A stretch of 64,000 bases of DNA from Rhynochetos jubatus (lineage: Eukaryota; Chordata; Aves; Eurypygiformes; Rhynochetidae). Positions 1 through 10,460 of this stretch are shown one piece after another (the stretch's first letter is position 1; the number at the start of each line of letters is the position of its first letter). A program made the translations under genes and the position numbers. The stretch lies in the NCBI GenBank assembly GCA_027574665.1, contig CM050666.1:8866001-8930000 (forward strand). Reading direction: 5' to 3'. The notes beneath the pieces are model-generated. The model made no database searches and was not told the DNA's origin. It worked only from the letters and a program-made list of their open reading frames with translations.

Positions 1-1670
1 AGACGTAAAACCATATTATAATAATGTGTTTTGCTTTGCTTGAATCAGAATTCTAAATCTGGGATTTGCTTTTTTTTGACAAAATAAATGGTAAAGAACC
101 AAAACCTCTGATGTTACTTTTTTATTATATCAGAATAGTTAATAAAGTGAGCTTTTTTAACTTCTTTTTGAAGCTTATGAGAGTTTTGTCATTGGCTTCG
201 GTGGAAACAGGCTCAGGACTGCAGTGCAGATATCGGCAATTGATGGTTGTCCACAGAAATGATCCGGTGCTCATGAAGTGCATAACTTACTGTGTGCAAA
301 CTACAGTTGCAATGAATCCACTGAAAAAAGTAAACTGCAGCTAAAGTTAACAAAGTGTTTTATTTTTATACAAGTGTTTTTAAGGATAAAAGAGGAATCT
401 AAGTATCAGTTTTAAAGGGTATGAAGGAAAAACGTGTATATAGGAAACTATTGCCTGACATTTTACTGAGTTTGCTTATATATAACATCTTTTTGAAGTC
501 ATAAATTTGCAAGAGATCTTTGTTTTCTGTCTCTTTTCTATCAAAACGATAGTGGAAGAAATTTTAAAATATCTGTAAAAACTCAATTCTGTTTTTTTGC
601 TTAAAGTTGTTTCATAGTTGTTGTTTACATGTGTGTTCAGAACCACAATCAGAATAAAGTCAATCTGTGACCAGTCTTTGTCAGCGTTAATAGATTGTGC
701 GATTTTGCACATATGCTTGTGTTAATTTGCCTGTAACTTTATGTGATAAGATGAAGTAAAATCGTTCATGAGGTATTAGAAATCAAAGAGCTTTAAGTCC
801 ATTTCCGGTACTGAATTCCTTTTTAAGAGCATTGTTATTTTGAGGGGAGCTTTGTTCTGATTTTTGTTGTGTGTTGGGGTTTTGTTTAATTCTGTGCTGT
901 TGCATGATCACACTTTTAGCAATAAGAAGTTGGAAAATATTTCTTTAAAGCTAATAATACAAGAATTGCCAAGATCTGCAACAAGAGAAGATTTATTAAT
1001 TCAGGAGCCGCTGCACTTGTCACTGCTAATTCTTGTCTGTGCAACAAGATAAAGTCGGTCTGGATTTTACTGATCCTGAAGTTAGGTGGTTGCATCAAAT
1101 CTTTGTGGCAAGAGCAGTTATTAATTATCAGGGACCTTGAAAATTAGTGTAATGATAACTACATGTTAGAAGTACTTTGAGGGGCTCAGGTTTCCCCAAA
1201 GAAATTGAAAGAAGTGCGGCAGAGATGCTGTACAGGTAATATGAAGGAAAGAGCGAACCCAGTGCTTCCGTAGTGTAAAGCCAGAGCCACACCAAGTGCT
1301 ACTGAAGGGCAAGAATCCAGGTTCACTGTGGAAAACATTTGGATCCTGGGCAGACCTGAGACTTTCGTTACACTAAGCTGAGACTAAGTTAATGTTCTGT
1401 CCTACCGGGACACTGTGGGGGAGATGCAATTGTCTTGTCTCCCTGTCACCAGTAGCTTCAATAAACACACCTTTAAGAGACCAGAGAATGAGTTAGGCCT
1501 TTGGAGGTCCTCAGTATGTTCAAAGCTTAACTGATACTGTTACAAGTGAAATATATCTGACAAAGTATTTAGACAAAACATTGTTAAGACCTGGATCACT
1601 GTTTGCATAATATCATAAAGAAGTAAGTAATTTCACAATGAATCAAAGAAATACTAAGCAGTAATCTAAA
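1..1670. other. Upstream flank, no gene recognised
   Basis: AT-rich DNA with no exon I can identify. In mammals the gene upstream of DGCR8 on the same strand is TANGO2, but I found none of the TANGO2 C-terminal coding sequence I remember. An AATAAA lies near 1461, so part of this stretch could be 3' UTR of an upstream transcript; that is speculation. A short open segment at about 1190-1236 ends at a GTAATA donor-like site but has a poor acceptor. Confidence 0.4.
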
Positions 1671-1989
1671 GGGGGGTGTCAGGAGGATGGGGCCAGGCTC
1701 TGCTCAGGGGTGTCCAGTGACAGGACAAGGGGCAGTGGCCATCAACTGGAAAACAGAAGGTTCAACCTGAATGTGAGGAAACCCTTCTGCCCTGTGAGGG
1801 TGACAGAGGCAGAGGGGACAGAGGGGACAGGCTGCCCAGAGAGAGGGGGGAGTCTCCTTCCCTGGAGACTTTCCAAAGCCACCTGGACGTGTTCCTCTGT
1901 GATCTGCTCCAGATGATCCTGCTCAGGCAGAGGGGTTGGACTGGATAGTCTCTAGAGGTCCTTTCCAACCCCTACCATTCTATGAAATC
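1671..1989 (+). mobile_element. CR1 LINE 3' fragment, sense orientation
   Basis: The segment has typical CR1 3'-end text in order: the 'gtgacaggacaaggggcagtgg' region, the 'ttcaacctgaatgtgaggaa' region, 'ggctgcccagagag', 'ggttggactggat', and the terminal 'cctttccaacccctaccatt' followed by 'ctatga'. It is 5'-truncated with no intact ORF. CR1 is the main LINE family of birds and reptiles, which supports an avian source. Confidence 0.9.
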
Positions 1990-3530
1990 AGGCAATAATT
2001 AAAGCATCTTACGCTTTAGCTTGAAGAACTTAGTGCACATTTATGACTTAGCAAGCATCTCTGCTTATATGGAATATTAGCTACTAGGAATTTGGTTTCT
2101 ATCTTTCAGATTCCTGTAATAGAACATTGCTAATGTTCATCTGATTCATTTTCTGCAGAGATTTTTTGTTGATAACTTCTGAGGATTTCAGAAATGGTCT
2201 TAACTTGGTGGAAATAAGATCTGTATCGTAATCAACCAGAAAGGCAGTAGAATAAACAGAATTACATAACCCATCAGTATGACTCATGCTGCAAAATATA
2301 AGTTAAGGTGAACGGAGTGAAGAAAATGATGAATACATAAAGCAACTATCTCTGGAACATCCTGTATCAAGTTTAAAACAATGAAAAAGCAGTATGAGAT
2401 TAAAGTACTCAAATTTACCACATCTTTAGAGATGGAATACGTAAGGACTGAACTTAGGATCATGAATGAGGGAGAAAAATACTAATGAATGTAACCTATT
2501 GTATTAAATATGATAGGTAAGGATTACAATCTTTGTCATACACCACATGAATGAGGAAAAAAAAAAGCAATTTCTCTACTAATTCACATTAAATTTTTGT
2601 CTTTGTACTAGAAAGATAAATGGAGAAAAATAAATCCCAACTAAAACCAGATCACAAGTTGGAGAAATGGAGAAGGCCATAGTTAATGTAGCAGACAACA
2701 AATATAATGGAGAAAATCTGTTATGTTGAAAGATGTTCTGAAGATCAACTGCAGAAGCTTGAATGGAAAAGGTGTGGCTATTTACACGTTAGCAAAAATG
2801 AGCAGTGTAGCTTTAACATGTCTAGGCCATCAGGAATATTTACTGGCACTCTACTGAGACCTTTACTCTACATTTAAAGTTTTGTGTGATCTGATTAACC
2901 TACTGTATTATTTATAAGTACATAATCATTTATAACTATATATGAAGTATAATATATGCAAGCATATATAAAAATATATTTACAAATGATTTGGTGGAGA
3001 ATTCAGATTCATATTTGGAATGGAATATCTGTTCTAACGTGACTTGCATTCAACTGTGCCAAAAACGTTACTCTAGATCCAGAATTCTGTAAGGTATTGC
3101 TAGAGACTGTATGTTTTTAGGAGTGGTTATAACACAAAGGTAAAATAAACAGCAAGTAGTACTGCCAAGTTGGAGAATACTTGATATTGGCTTCAGTGGA
3201 GGCATTAGGTTTAACAAGTGAGTGAATCAAAATAACCTTGATATTCTGCATATCTCTGCTAAAATGGCATGTTTTCAGCATGCATTTCCTTTCCATCTCA
3301 TTCTGTGATTTATCCTATTTTCCTTCTTTGCTTCTTTACTAAATATCAGCTTGAATGACCACATTAGTTATTAAATAATGCAAATACTACGGTTTTAATA
3401 TTTGCCTAAACAGGCAAAACCTTGACTTTTCCTAAAACATAGAAATGTACATGAAGTCCTGATCTCTCTCCTGAAGAATTTGCGCTGGAAATGGCATTTA
3501 GTGATGTATTCTTTTGATCAAAGGAAATAA

Positions 3531-3651
3531 TAATAAAAAAAAAAACCCACAACACCTAAAACAAATAAACAAAACCAAAGCAAACAACACCCAAAACACA
3601 ACAACAATAAAAAGAAACCAAACCCAAAACCCCAAACCAGAACAACCACCC
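3531..3651. repeat. A/C-only low-complexity tract
   Basis: About 120 bases built almost only from A and C on the plus strand, starting with an A run and continuing as irregular AAAC/CAAA/ACCC units. There is no fixed repeat period. A smaller tract of the same kind follows at about 5913-5965. G/T-rich mirror tracts occur in DGCR8 intron 1. Confidence 0.8.
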
Positions 3652-4668
3652 TGGGCATAGATTATAAAGCTTCCCCTGAAGCTATGTGATTTTTACATAG
3701 ATATGGGATTTAAACTACTTTGTCTATGCTACTCAAAATAATTAATTGTTATGAAAATAATTAGTGCAGAATACATTTTTATCTATTAAAATTAATACGA
3801 ACTGTCATGATGCCACTGTATGCTTGGTCTCTGCAATTATGATTATGTAATAGTAACTTAAGAAAGAATTTAAATTTATAAGCTGGCCTTTGCGTGAACG
3901 CTTAGAAGCACATTTAATCTTCATTCAACTTGCTCTGAATTAATGGTACTCCAGCACATTCTCGATAATCATTATATGCTTACGTATCCTCACCAAAATC
4001 TTGCGGAACTGAGCTGGTTGTATGAAACTATTTTATGTGCTCGTTCTTTTTGTGGCCTTCGAGAAACAACAGCGCCTACTAAAGCAGTAAGGTGCCTGAC
4101 AAGGTTGGCTCTGGTGACAGAGGAAGTGTTTCCCGTGGATCGCTCATCTGACATAGCAGCACTTACAGGCACAGAGCCAACCTTGGTCAGTACTTACAGA
4201 TTGTGTGAACACATTGATTGCCTCTGTTCGGTGGAGGAAACCACATCCCTTTGCAGACACTAATTAAGATAGATTAAATAATAAACTGGAGAATATGTGG
4301 AGCAAATAGTGTCTCTTTTTGTGGTACAACATTATAATTAGTATTGAATAATTGAGACTTTTGCCTCTCGTTCAAAGAATGGGCTCTTCCAAGAAAAAGG
4401 TGAATGAGAAAGATAGGGGGTTTGTGTCTCCCTGCACTAGCTCTGCTGTGAATAACTACTGGAAATAACCACAGAGCCAAGGGCTTAGTCAAATGCTTTT
4501 ATCCATCTCATGTTTGTCATAGCTCACTTGAATGGCTGGCATTTAGAGAGGAATTAACTGTCCTTTCCATTACAGATGTGTCTACATTAGTATGTTGGTT
4601 TGATTAGTAGTGCCTTTACAGGATTTTTCTGATAGTCACTATCTACTGTGCTTTGGCTCACATTTCAG

Positions 4669-5214
4669 GGCAACCAGAGATCACAGGGGATAGGCTGTTT
4701 TCAGATGGAATGGAACTGGTAGATGAGCTTCAGGAACGCGCTGAGTGTACTCCGGCAGGTAATACGTTTAGCCTAAAGCAAAACTGTCTGGAATGCACAC
4801 AGCAAGGACATTAAGTACCAATTGTTTTGCTGCATAAACCTGCTTATGTTGGTCTGCCTTACTTATAGATGTGGCATGTGATAGATGTGCGCGGTATTGG
4901 TAACATTGCAATATGGCAGTTGCAAATTTTTCTGGGTTTAGCAATATATTGTGCCAGTCAAGCCTGAGTACTCTCTTGGTGTAATATGCATGTGTTTAGA
5001 CTGGCAAAGAAATCCCAGAATGGCAGTTGCATAAAAAACAGCCATACCAGCACAATTGTGCTTTCAGAAGCATAACTTATTTTGCTTCTGTTGGGGAAAA
5101 CAAAGGTACTACCTTTATGGTTTTGCTCATATAAGTACAACTACATCTGGATTTTTGGCAGCCGACGATTATGCTCCTGATTCACGTCTGCGTGCCATCA
5201 GCAGTGTAGAGTAG
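4669..5214 (+). other. Possible last two exons of an unidentified gene
   Basis: Exon A at 4669-4758 has a good acceptor (catttcag) and a CAG|GTAATA donor. Its only open frame has a mixed, charged, protein-like composition (contains FSDGMELVDELQERAE). Exon B at 5162-5214 follows ttttggcag. The A-to-B join is in phase (g + cc = Ala) and reads DDYAPDSRLRAISSVE before a TAG at 5212-5214. I recognise no family, and it does not match the C terminus of TANGO2 that I remember. A 30-codon open frame is not rare by chance, so this is a hypothesis only. Confidence 0.2.
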
Positions 5215-8200
5215 ACCAAGCTGAGGTATTGGAGCAACAGTTTCTTAGCTGTAGTTCACAGCAGCCCTGGGGAACAACGTAGTATGCTTTGTTATCACCA
5301 GTTGGACTTTAAAAAACATCATGATGTGTAATGACTCACAAGAAAAATTGCCACTCAGCAGAAGTCAGTGGCTGGAGAAGTTCAGAAGCCAGAACATCTA
5401 AAGCAGTAGATGTCAATGGGGTATGAATGCAGCTCCTGACAAGTAACTGAGGCTGACCTGCAGGGTTAGTTTAACATCTGAACAGCAGCGTATGGTAGAG
5501 ATGCATGACGTGAAAGCAGCCACAGGCTGGGTTAGATGACTTTGGTTTATGGTTCATTTTATCTTTAGAAATAGCAGATAAATGTTATCTATTCTAGCGC
5601 ACTAGCTTCTTGGATGAATGGGCCTACAAAAAACCAAGTGTCAAGACTGGTATTCTGTCCCACATGGGTGGTGTTTAATTTTTTTCTCTAATATTCCCAT
5701 AGGTAAATAGTGTATTTACACATGCAGGATTTTCAGCCCATGAACAAGTTTCTTCGAGGTATCAAGAAGAAGCAAAGTAGCACCACCCCAGGTCCAATTG
5801 GCGATTGCAGGGAACGTTACTTATGAGTGATGTGTGCAGTCCAGTTTCTAACGTGAAGGTCACCTAGTTAATTAAAAATCGACTTTTTTTTAATCCAAAT
5901 TTGGAATATCTTTAAAAAAAACACAAAACACCCACATACACAAATACAGCAAAACAAGCCACCCAGAAAATGTTAATTAAACCAAACTGGTCAAAGGCAA
6001 ATTATTGAATGGGGAGCTAAGTGCTCTCCTCCTGATGGTTAGAATTACATGGAGCAGTATGCCTATACCAGGATAGATGAGAGGGAAAGAGCTTTGCTGT
6101 TGCACATGTCCCATATTTAAACTGCAGCTGCATCCACCTTGTAAATTTTCCACCAAAACAATAGTGGATTTGATTGCTAGTCACTTAGCAATGTTGCTCA
6201 AAGTATGTAGTAGGCAGGAATTCAGATCTCCAGTGTTGTGTCCAGAAACATTTATCACATGAACATTCTGTATATAAAATGCTTGACTATAACTATAGAG
6301 TGTGGGAAGAAAACCTGAAACAGAAAATGACTTGTGGGATATAACAGGGACAAGTTGTTAGTTTTTATTTGACCTTTTGGTCATCATAGCCCACCAAAGT
6401 AATGATGTCTATAAAAATGCCTGCCTTGTTGGACAAAATGCTGACAGTAATCTGAACCTTTGCAGAAGTAACCAATTGACTGAAGTTTCATCAATGGAAA
6501 AATTCTCTTGCACTCCTTTTTACTCCCACAAAACAGTTTTCCCACTAATTCTTTTGATTTGACCTTTTTTTAAATTGCATTTTATTTGATTTTTCCATGG
6601 TTGAGAGCTTTTCTCAGACTTCCAATCTACTTAGCTTTATTTGGACGCTACTTGAAAATACAGAAGGCTCGGTCATTTCCACTCCGGTGCAGTATGACCA
6701 GGTACCAGGGAAACAGTGTACACAGCAGCGTTTCCCTGCTGAATGTGAGGTTGGGCTCTGCAGAGGTTCTGGAGGCTGTGTATAGTCTGGAGCCAGATTG
6801 CCTCGACTCGTTGCCCATGGTGGCTGAAATGTGAATACTGTATCCAATTGTCCCCTGAACAGGGCGTAGATTAAAAATTTGTCAGGTTTAATAACGGTAC
6901 TAAGGAGGTTTTTTTTCAGTATAGCTCCAGATCACTGAGTGCAAACCGGCACGCTGTAGGCTGTAGCTAGAGTGACTCAGCTCCATCAATCTGGTCGTTG
7001 TTGTTTCCCTCAGGTTAACAATACATACTGCAAGGTACATGCAAATCACGTGTACCTGTAATCTAGTTCATCCCTTGATGATTGGTGTTTAAAGTGTCTT
7101 TGGAAAGATAAGGTGGGGTTTGGTTTTGGGCTTTCTTTTACATTTCACATCTTCAGAAAATAAAATACCTTTTTTGCAAAACAACTTATTTTACTGAAAT
7201 AAAAATAATGCGGGCTGAACAAAATTTGTCTTCCAGTACATTTCACTGTCGGAGCAGCACAGGATGTGCTGCAGTTACTGACATCGTAACTAACAATATG
7301 AAAAAGACGCTGGCTCCACCTAATTTTCATTCTGGTTAATGCAGCCTCTTAGCTATGAGGAAGCTTGTGGATGTTTCCTTATAGGCTTGTTTTCTGGTTT
7401 TTTGTGTTGACAGCAGTTGTTTCTGTCCAGCCGCCCTCTGTCTGGTGTATGAAGATCTCCTTGTCACTAGGAACTGATTTTTTGGCTGATGATAATGATA
7501 GTTCCCGGTACTATTGTAAATCCCGATTGCGCTATGCAGGTGGACCTGCCCGCTTCTCACTCAAAAGTCTGGATGGGAGCTAAGCTTTTTGTGCATGTTT
7601 GGCAAGTCTTTTGCCAGAAGTCCAGGCGATTGAAATTTTCAGGTGAATCTGCAGCTTGTCAGACGTAGCAGATCAGATTTAGTTCTCCAGAGGTCACACA
7701 CAGGCCTTCGGGGTTAAACATTTAACCGTGGGTTTAACACTGGTTTGATGAAACCACCTTCTGGATCGTTACTCTTTTGTGTATGAAAAGCTAGAAGTGT
7801 ATTTCCCTGGAGTGGCAGAGGCTCGAGGAATCAGCTGTTGCATTGCCGCTTTGAGTCACAGTAGCGTGATTCTCTGAAAACAGACGCACAACGGCAAAAC
7901 TAACACACCAGTTAGTTTTTCACTTTCAAAGTACTGCAGGTGTCTTAGTGCTTCCAGCTCTACCCACAAATCTGTGTTCGTGCCTCTCCTGGTCCGAACT
8001 GGAATGTTGCTGTTGAAGCACGTGGAAACCATGTCACCTATCCTCTGCAGTGGCAGTACTCGGTGCACAGTCGCAGATGGGATGCAAAGGGGTCATGGTA
8101 GTTGCGTTTTCATATATTCTTTGAAAGGGACGATCTTCTCCTGTCACAGTGTTAGCAGTTTATGAGGTGCCATGACACAGCAAATGCCAACATCAACTCA

Positions 8201-9741
8201 AATTCTGTACTTAATGATGCTCCTTTCCTCAGCTTTGAAGGTTGAAGTGTGATGTGAAATGGCTGCTTTGCAAACCATGGTATTTATTAAATATGCGTTC
8301 TTAAGTGGTTTAATATTAATATAAGCAGTCATAATTTAAAAACCACTCTAAAATAATGGCTTGAGTGCAGAAGCCTGTTCAGAGGAATTAAAAATTAGAA
8401 ACTGCTTTTGGTTTTTGAGGGCAGCTTGCAAAGACTCAGACCAATTTCAGTAACCTTATCGTTGTGTGTTGATACAGTACCACGACACTATGCCCATATA
8501 AATTACCACCATATCACTAGATATGTTGGCCTAGTCAAACATGAAATGAGAGGCCTAACAGAGGTCTTCAAAATGCTGTTTTAAAATATTACTGTTGTCT
8601 TTCCTAACAGCATTTGGGGACCTTGAAGACATGAGTGAAGTATTAGAAAAAGATTCTCTTGTCCTGAAACTGCATGTGGGAGCAAAGACATTTCTTGTAG
8701 TTAAATGTTATGTTACTGCAGGTGATCAAACCACTGGTGTGTTATGATATTTTGTCTGAGGTTGATTTCAAATTAGTATGACAGCGAATGAGAAGAGAGG
8801 CAATCCTGTAAATATATAAATAAAAACTACTGCAGTTTTTTGTTTTGGAGGGGAAAGAAATTGTAAAGTATCAGAGCAAATCAGACCAGCCAGTATTAAT
8901 CCTTTATAAGTAATTTTACGTGACTTGGGTGTTTTCTGTAATTATGTAAGAGCAGTGTCTGAGCACTACAGCCAACGCTTGTGTTCTGTGACCGGCTTGG
9001 TACATGGGGTGTGAAACAGGGACCTAACTTTGCTTCATCCTTTTTAAGCAAAGTTTTGAAGGGGCGATGCTGCTGTTGTGCCCCTTGCAGATACACAGCC
9101 GTGTTTGTAGGTAAAAGTGGCATCTCCAGCAGGCCTTCCGTCAGGTCTGAGACACGAACTTCCTCCAGCCCTTGCTTCTGCCGTGTTTTGTCCAGTTTAA
9201 GGTGGGAGCAGCTGAAGTGACAGGGCAAAAAGCACTCGGCATCGGCTGGGCCCGTAGCTCATCCCATCTCGCACTCGCACAAGAGACTGAAGGGGGGAAT
9301 CGGGGCACGGCCCCCTCTCTGCCCCGGCCCGTGTGCGCCCGCCGGGCACAGCTGGCAGGTGCCGCCCCGCGCCCTGCACAGGGAAGGCTGCTGTTCAGGG
9401 GCCGCGGGCCTGCGTTCGCCGCCTGCCGCTGCGGGGTACAGGGCACCGGTGGGTTTGTTCTGGACGCGGCCATCCCCGAGGCGGCGCCCCAAAGGCCAGG
9501 CGGGTCACGGGCCGGTGTGCGCCGGGAAAACGCGCTGCCGTCCCCTCAGCGACGGCGAGGCCGCTCTGCCCGCCCGTCTCGCCTCGGCGGCCGGGTCCTC
9601 TCGGCTGGGTCACCCTGGAGATAGCGCGCTGGGAGCTGCTCGGGGCCTCCCCGCGCACCAGACAAAGGAGCCCGCCCTCCGCCAGGCGCAGCGCCCCGTC
9701 ATGGCCCTCACGCCAGCCCGTCCCGCCCTCGCCTCCCTTTC

Positions 9742-9871
9742 ATTGGCTCGGTACTGTGAGGGCGTATGCCTTTCTCGTGTCTATTGGCAGAGCGGGTTAA
9801 CATGCCGGGGAGTCCACCAATGGCTACAGAGATTTCAAATTCCTGACGGGAGAGACTGGGAACGCGATTGG
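9742..9871. promoter_or_regulatory. Cluster of four CCAAT boxes (NF-Y type)
   Basis: ATTGG occurs at 9742-9746, 9783-9787 and 9867-9871, and CCAAT at 9817-9821, giving spacings of 41, 34 and 50 bases. Several CCAAT boxes 30-50 bases apart, just upstream of a TATA-less start region, fit NF-Y binding. Occupancy is inferred. Confidence 0.65.
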
Positions 9872-9928
9872 CTTGTCGAGCGCGGAGTCCCGCCTGCGGA
9901 GACCTGAGCGGCTCGGAGCAGGCGTTTA

Positions 9929-9939
9929 AAGATGGCGGC
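9929..9939 (+). promoter_or_regulatory. YY1-type AAGATGGCGGC element
   Basis: This is a perfect match to the AAGATGGCGGC motif common at the start sites of housekeeping genes. It lies about 60 bases after the last CCAAT box and probably marks the DGCR8 transcription start zone. Confidence 0.6.
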
Positions 9940-10047
9940 AGCGGCGCGGAGTGGGGGACGGTTTTCGTGAAGCGGCCGAGGTCGCCCTCCCCGCCCCCCA
10001 TCCCCCACGCTCGCGGAAGTGCGGCAGGGACACCGGGGATGGCTCAG
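9940..10047 (+). other. DGCR8: Probable DGCR8 noncoding exon 1 (limits approximate)
   Basis: The DGCR8 start codon lies in an exon that begins with a splice acceptor (15618/15619), so an upstream noncoding exon is required. The CpG island offers a CAG|GTGTGT donor at 10047/10048, just after the YY1-type element. The transcription start is not visible and another donor in the island is possible; transcript data would be needed. Confidence 0.4.
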
Positions 10048-10390
10048 GTGTGTGCAGGCGCTGTAGGGCGACGGGGAGGGCGTGCGCGGGTGGGCCTGTG
10101 TGGCCCAGTCGCCGCCGCGCGGGCAGTAACTCCTCCGTCCCCACAGGCCGCGGCGCCCGCGGGGGCCGCCCGGCCCGTCTCGTCTCACTCCTCGGCGCTT
10201 CTGCCGCGCTGCCCCGGGCTTCCGGGCCGGGAGGGAGCCGTGAGGGGCCTTCCGCCGTGCAGCGGAGGAGAATGCAGCGACATCCTGTCCCTCGAGCGCG
10301 CAGGGGGCAGCGGCCCGCGGGTGTTGCTGTGAGGCCCTAACACACCTCGCCCCCCCGCCCGCAGCTGGGGCATCCCTCCTTCAGAGCTGG

Positions 10391-10460
10391 TGGGTTTTGT
10401 TTTGTTTAGGGGGTTGGGTTTGGGGGGGGGGGGGCGGAGTGGGGAGGTGGTGGGTTTTTT
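10391..10460 (+). repeat. G-rich tract with quadruplex potential
   Basis: The plus strand carries G runs at 10409-10413, 10416-10418, 10422-10434 and 10441-10444 with short loops, followed by GGTGGTGGG. This satisfies a four-run G-quadruplex pattern. If intron 1 starts at 10048, the tract lies in the nascent DGCR8 transcript. Confidence 0.7.

Larger units (their letters stand above)
1990..9230. other. Intergenic AT-rich region upstream of DGCR8
   Basis: There is no gene I can name. The stretch holds AT-rich DNA (notably 2930-2990), an A/C-only tract at 3531-3651, a shorter A/C tract near 5913-5965, an open frame of 106 codons at 3943-4263 without recognisable domains, and candidate exons at 4669-4758, 5162-5214 and 8611-8721. 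No tRNA B-box, C/D-box pair or repeat array was noticed. Confidence 0.45.

Noticed and set aside
1190-1236. Exon-like segment ending at a GTAATA donor
   Set aside because: The acceptor has almost no pyrimidine tract and the phase does not fit the candidate exon at 4669.
2231-2260. Possible mir-185 (it lies in a TANGO2 intron in mammals)
   Set aside because: Only an 11-base fragment (agaaaggcagt) matches, with no flanking match and no hairpin.
3943-4263. 106-codon open frame as a gene
   Set aside because: There is no recognisable domain, no splice or promoter context, and the length is within chance for this window; kept only as part of the intergenic description.
9172-10340. Several 110-180 codon open frames in the DGCR8 CpG island
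   Set aside because: Overlapping frames on both strands with Arg/Pro/Gly-rich text are expected in CpG islands where stop codons are rare.
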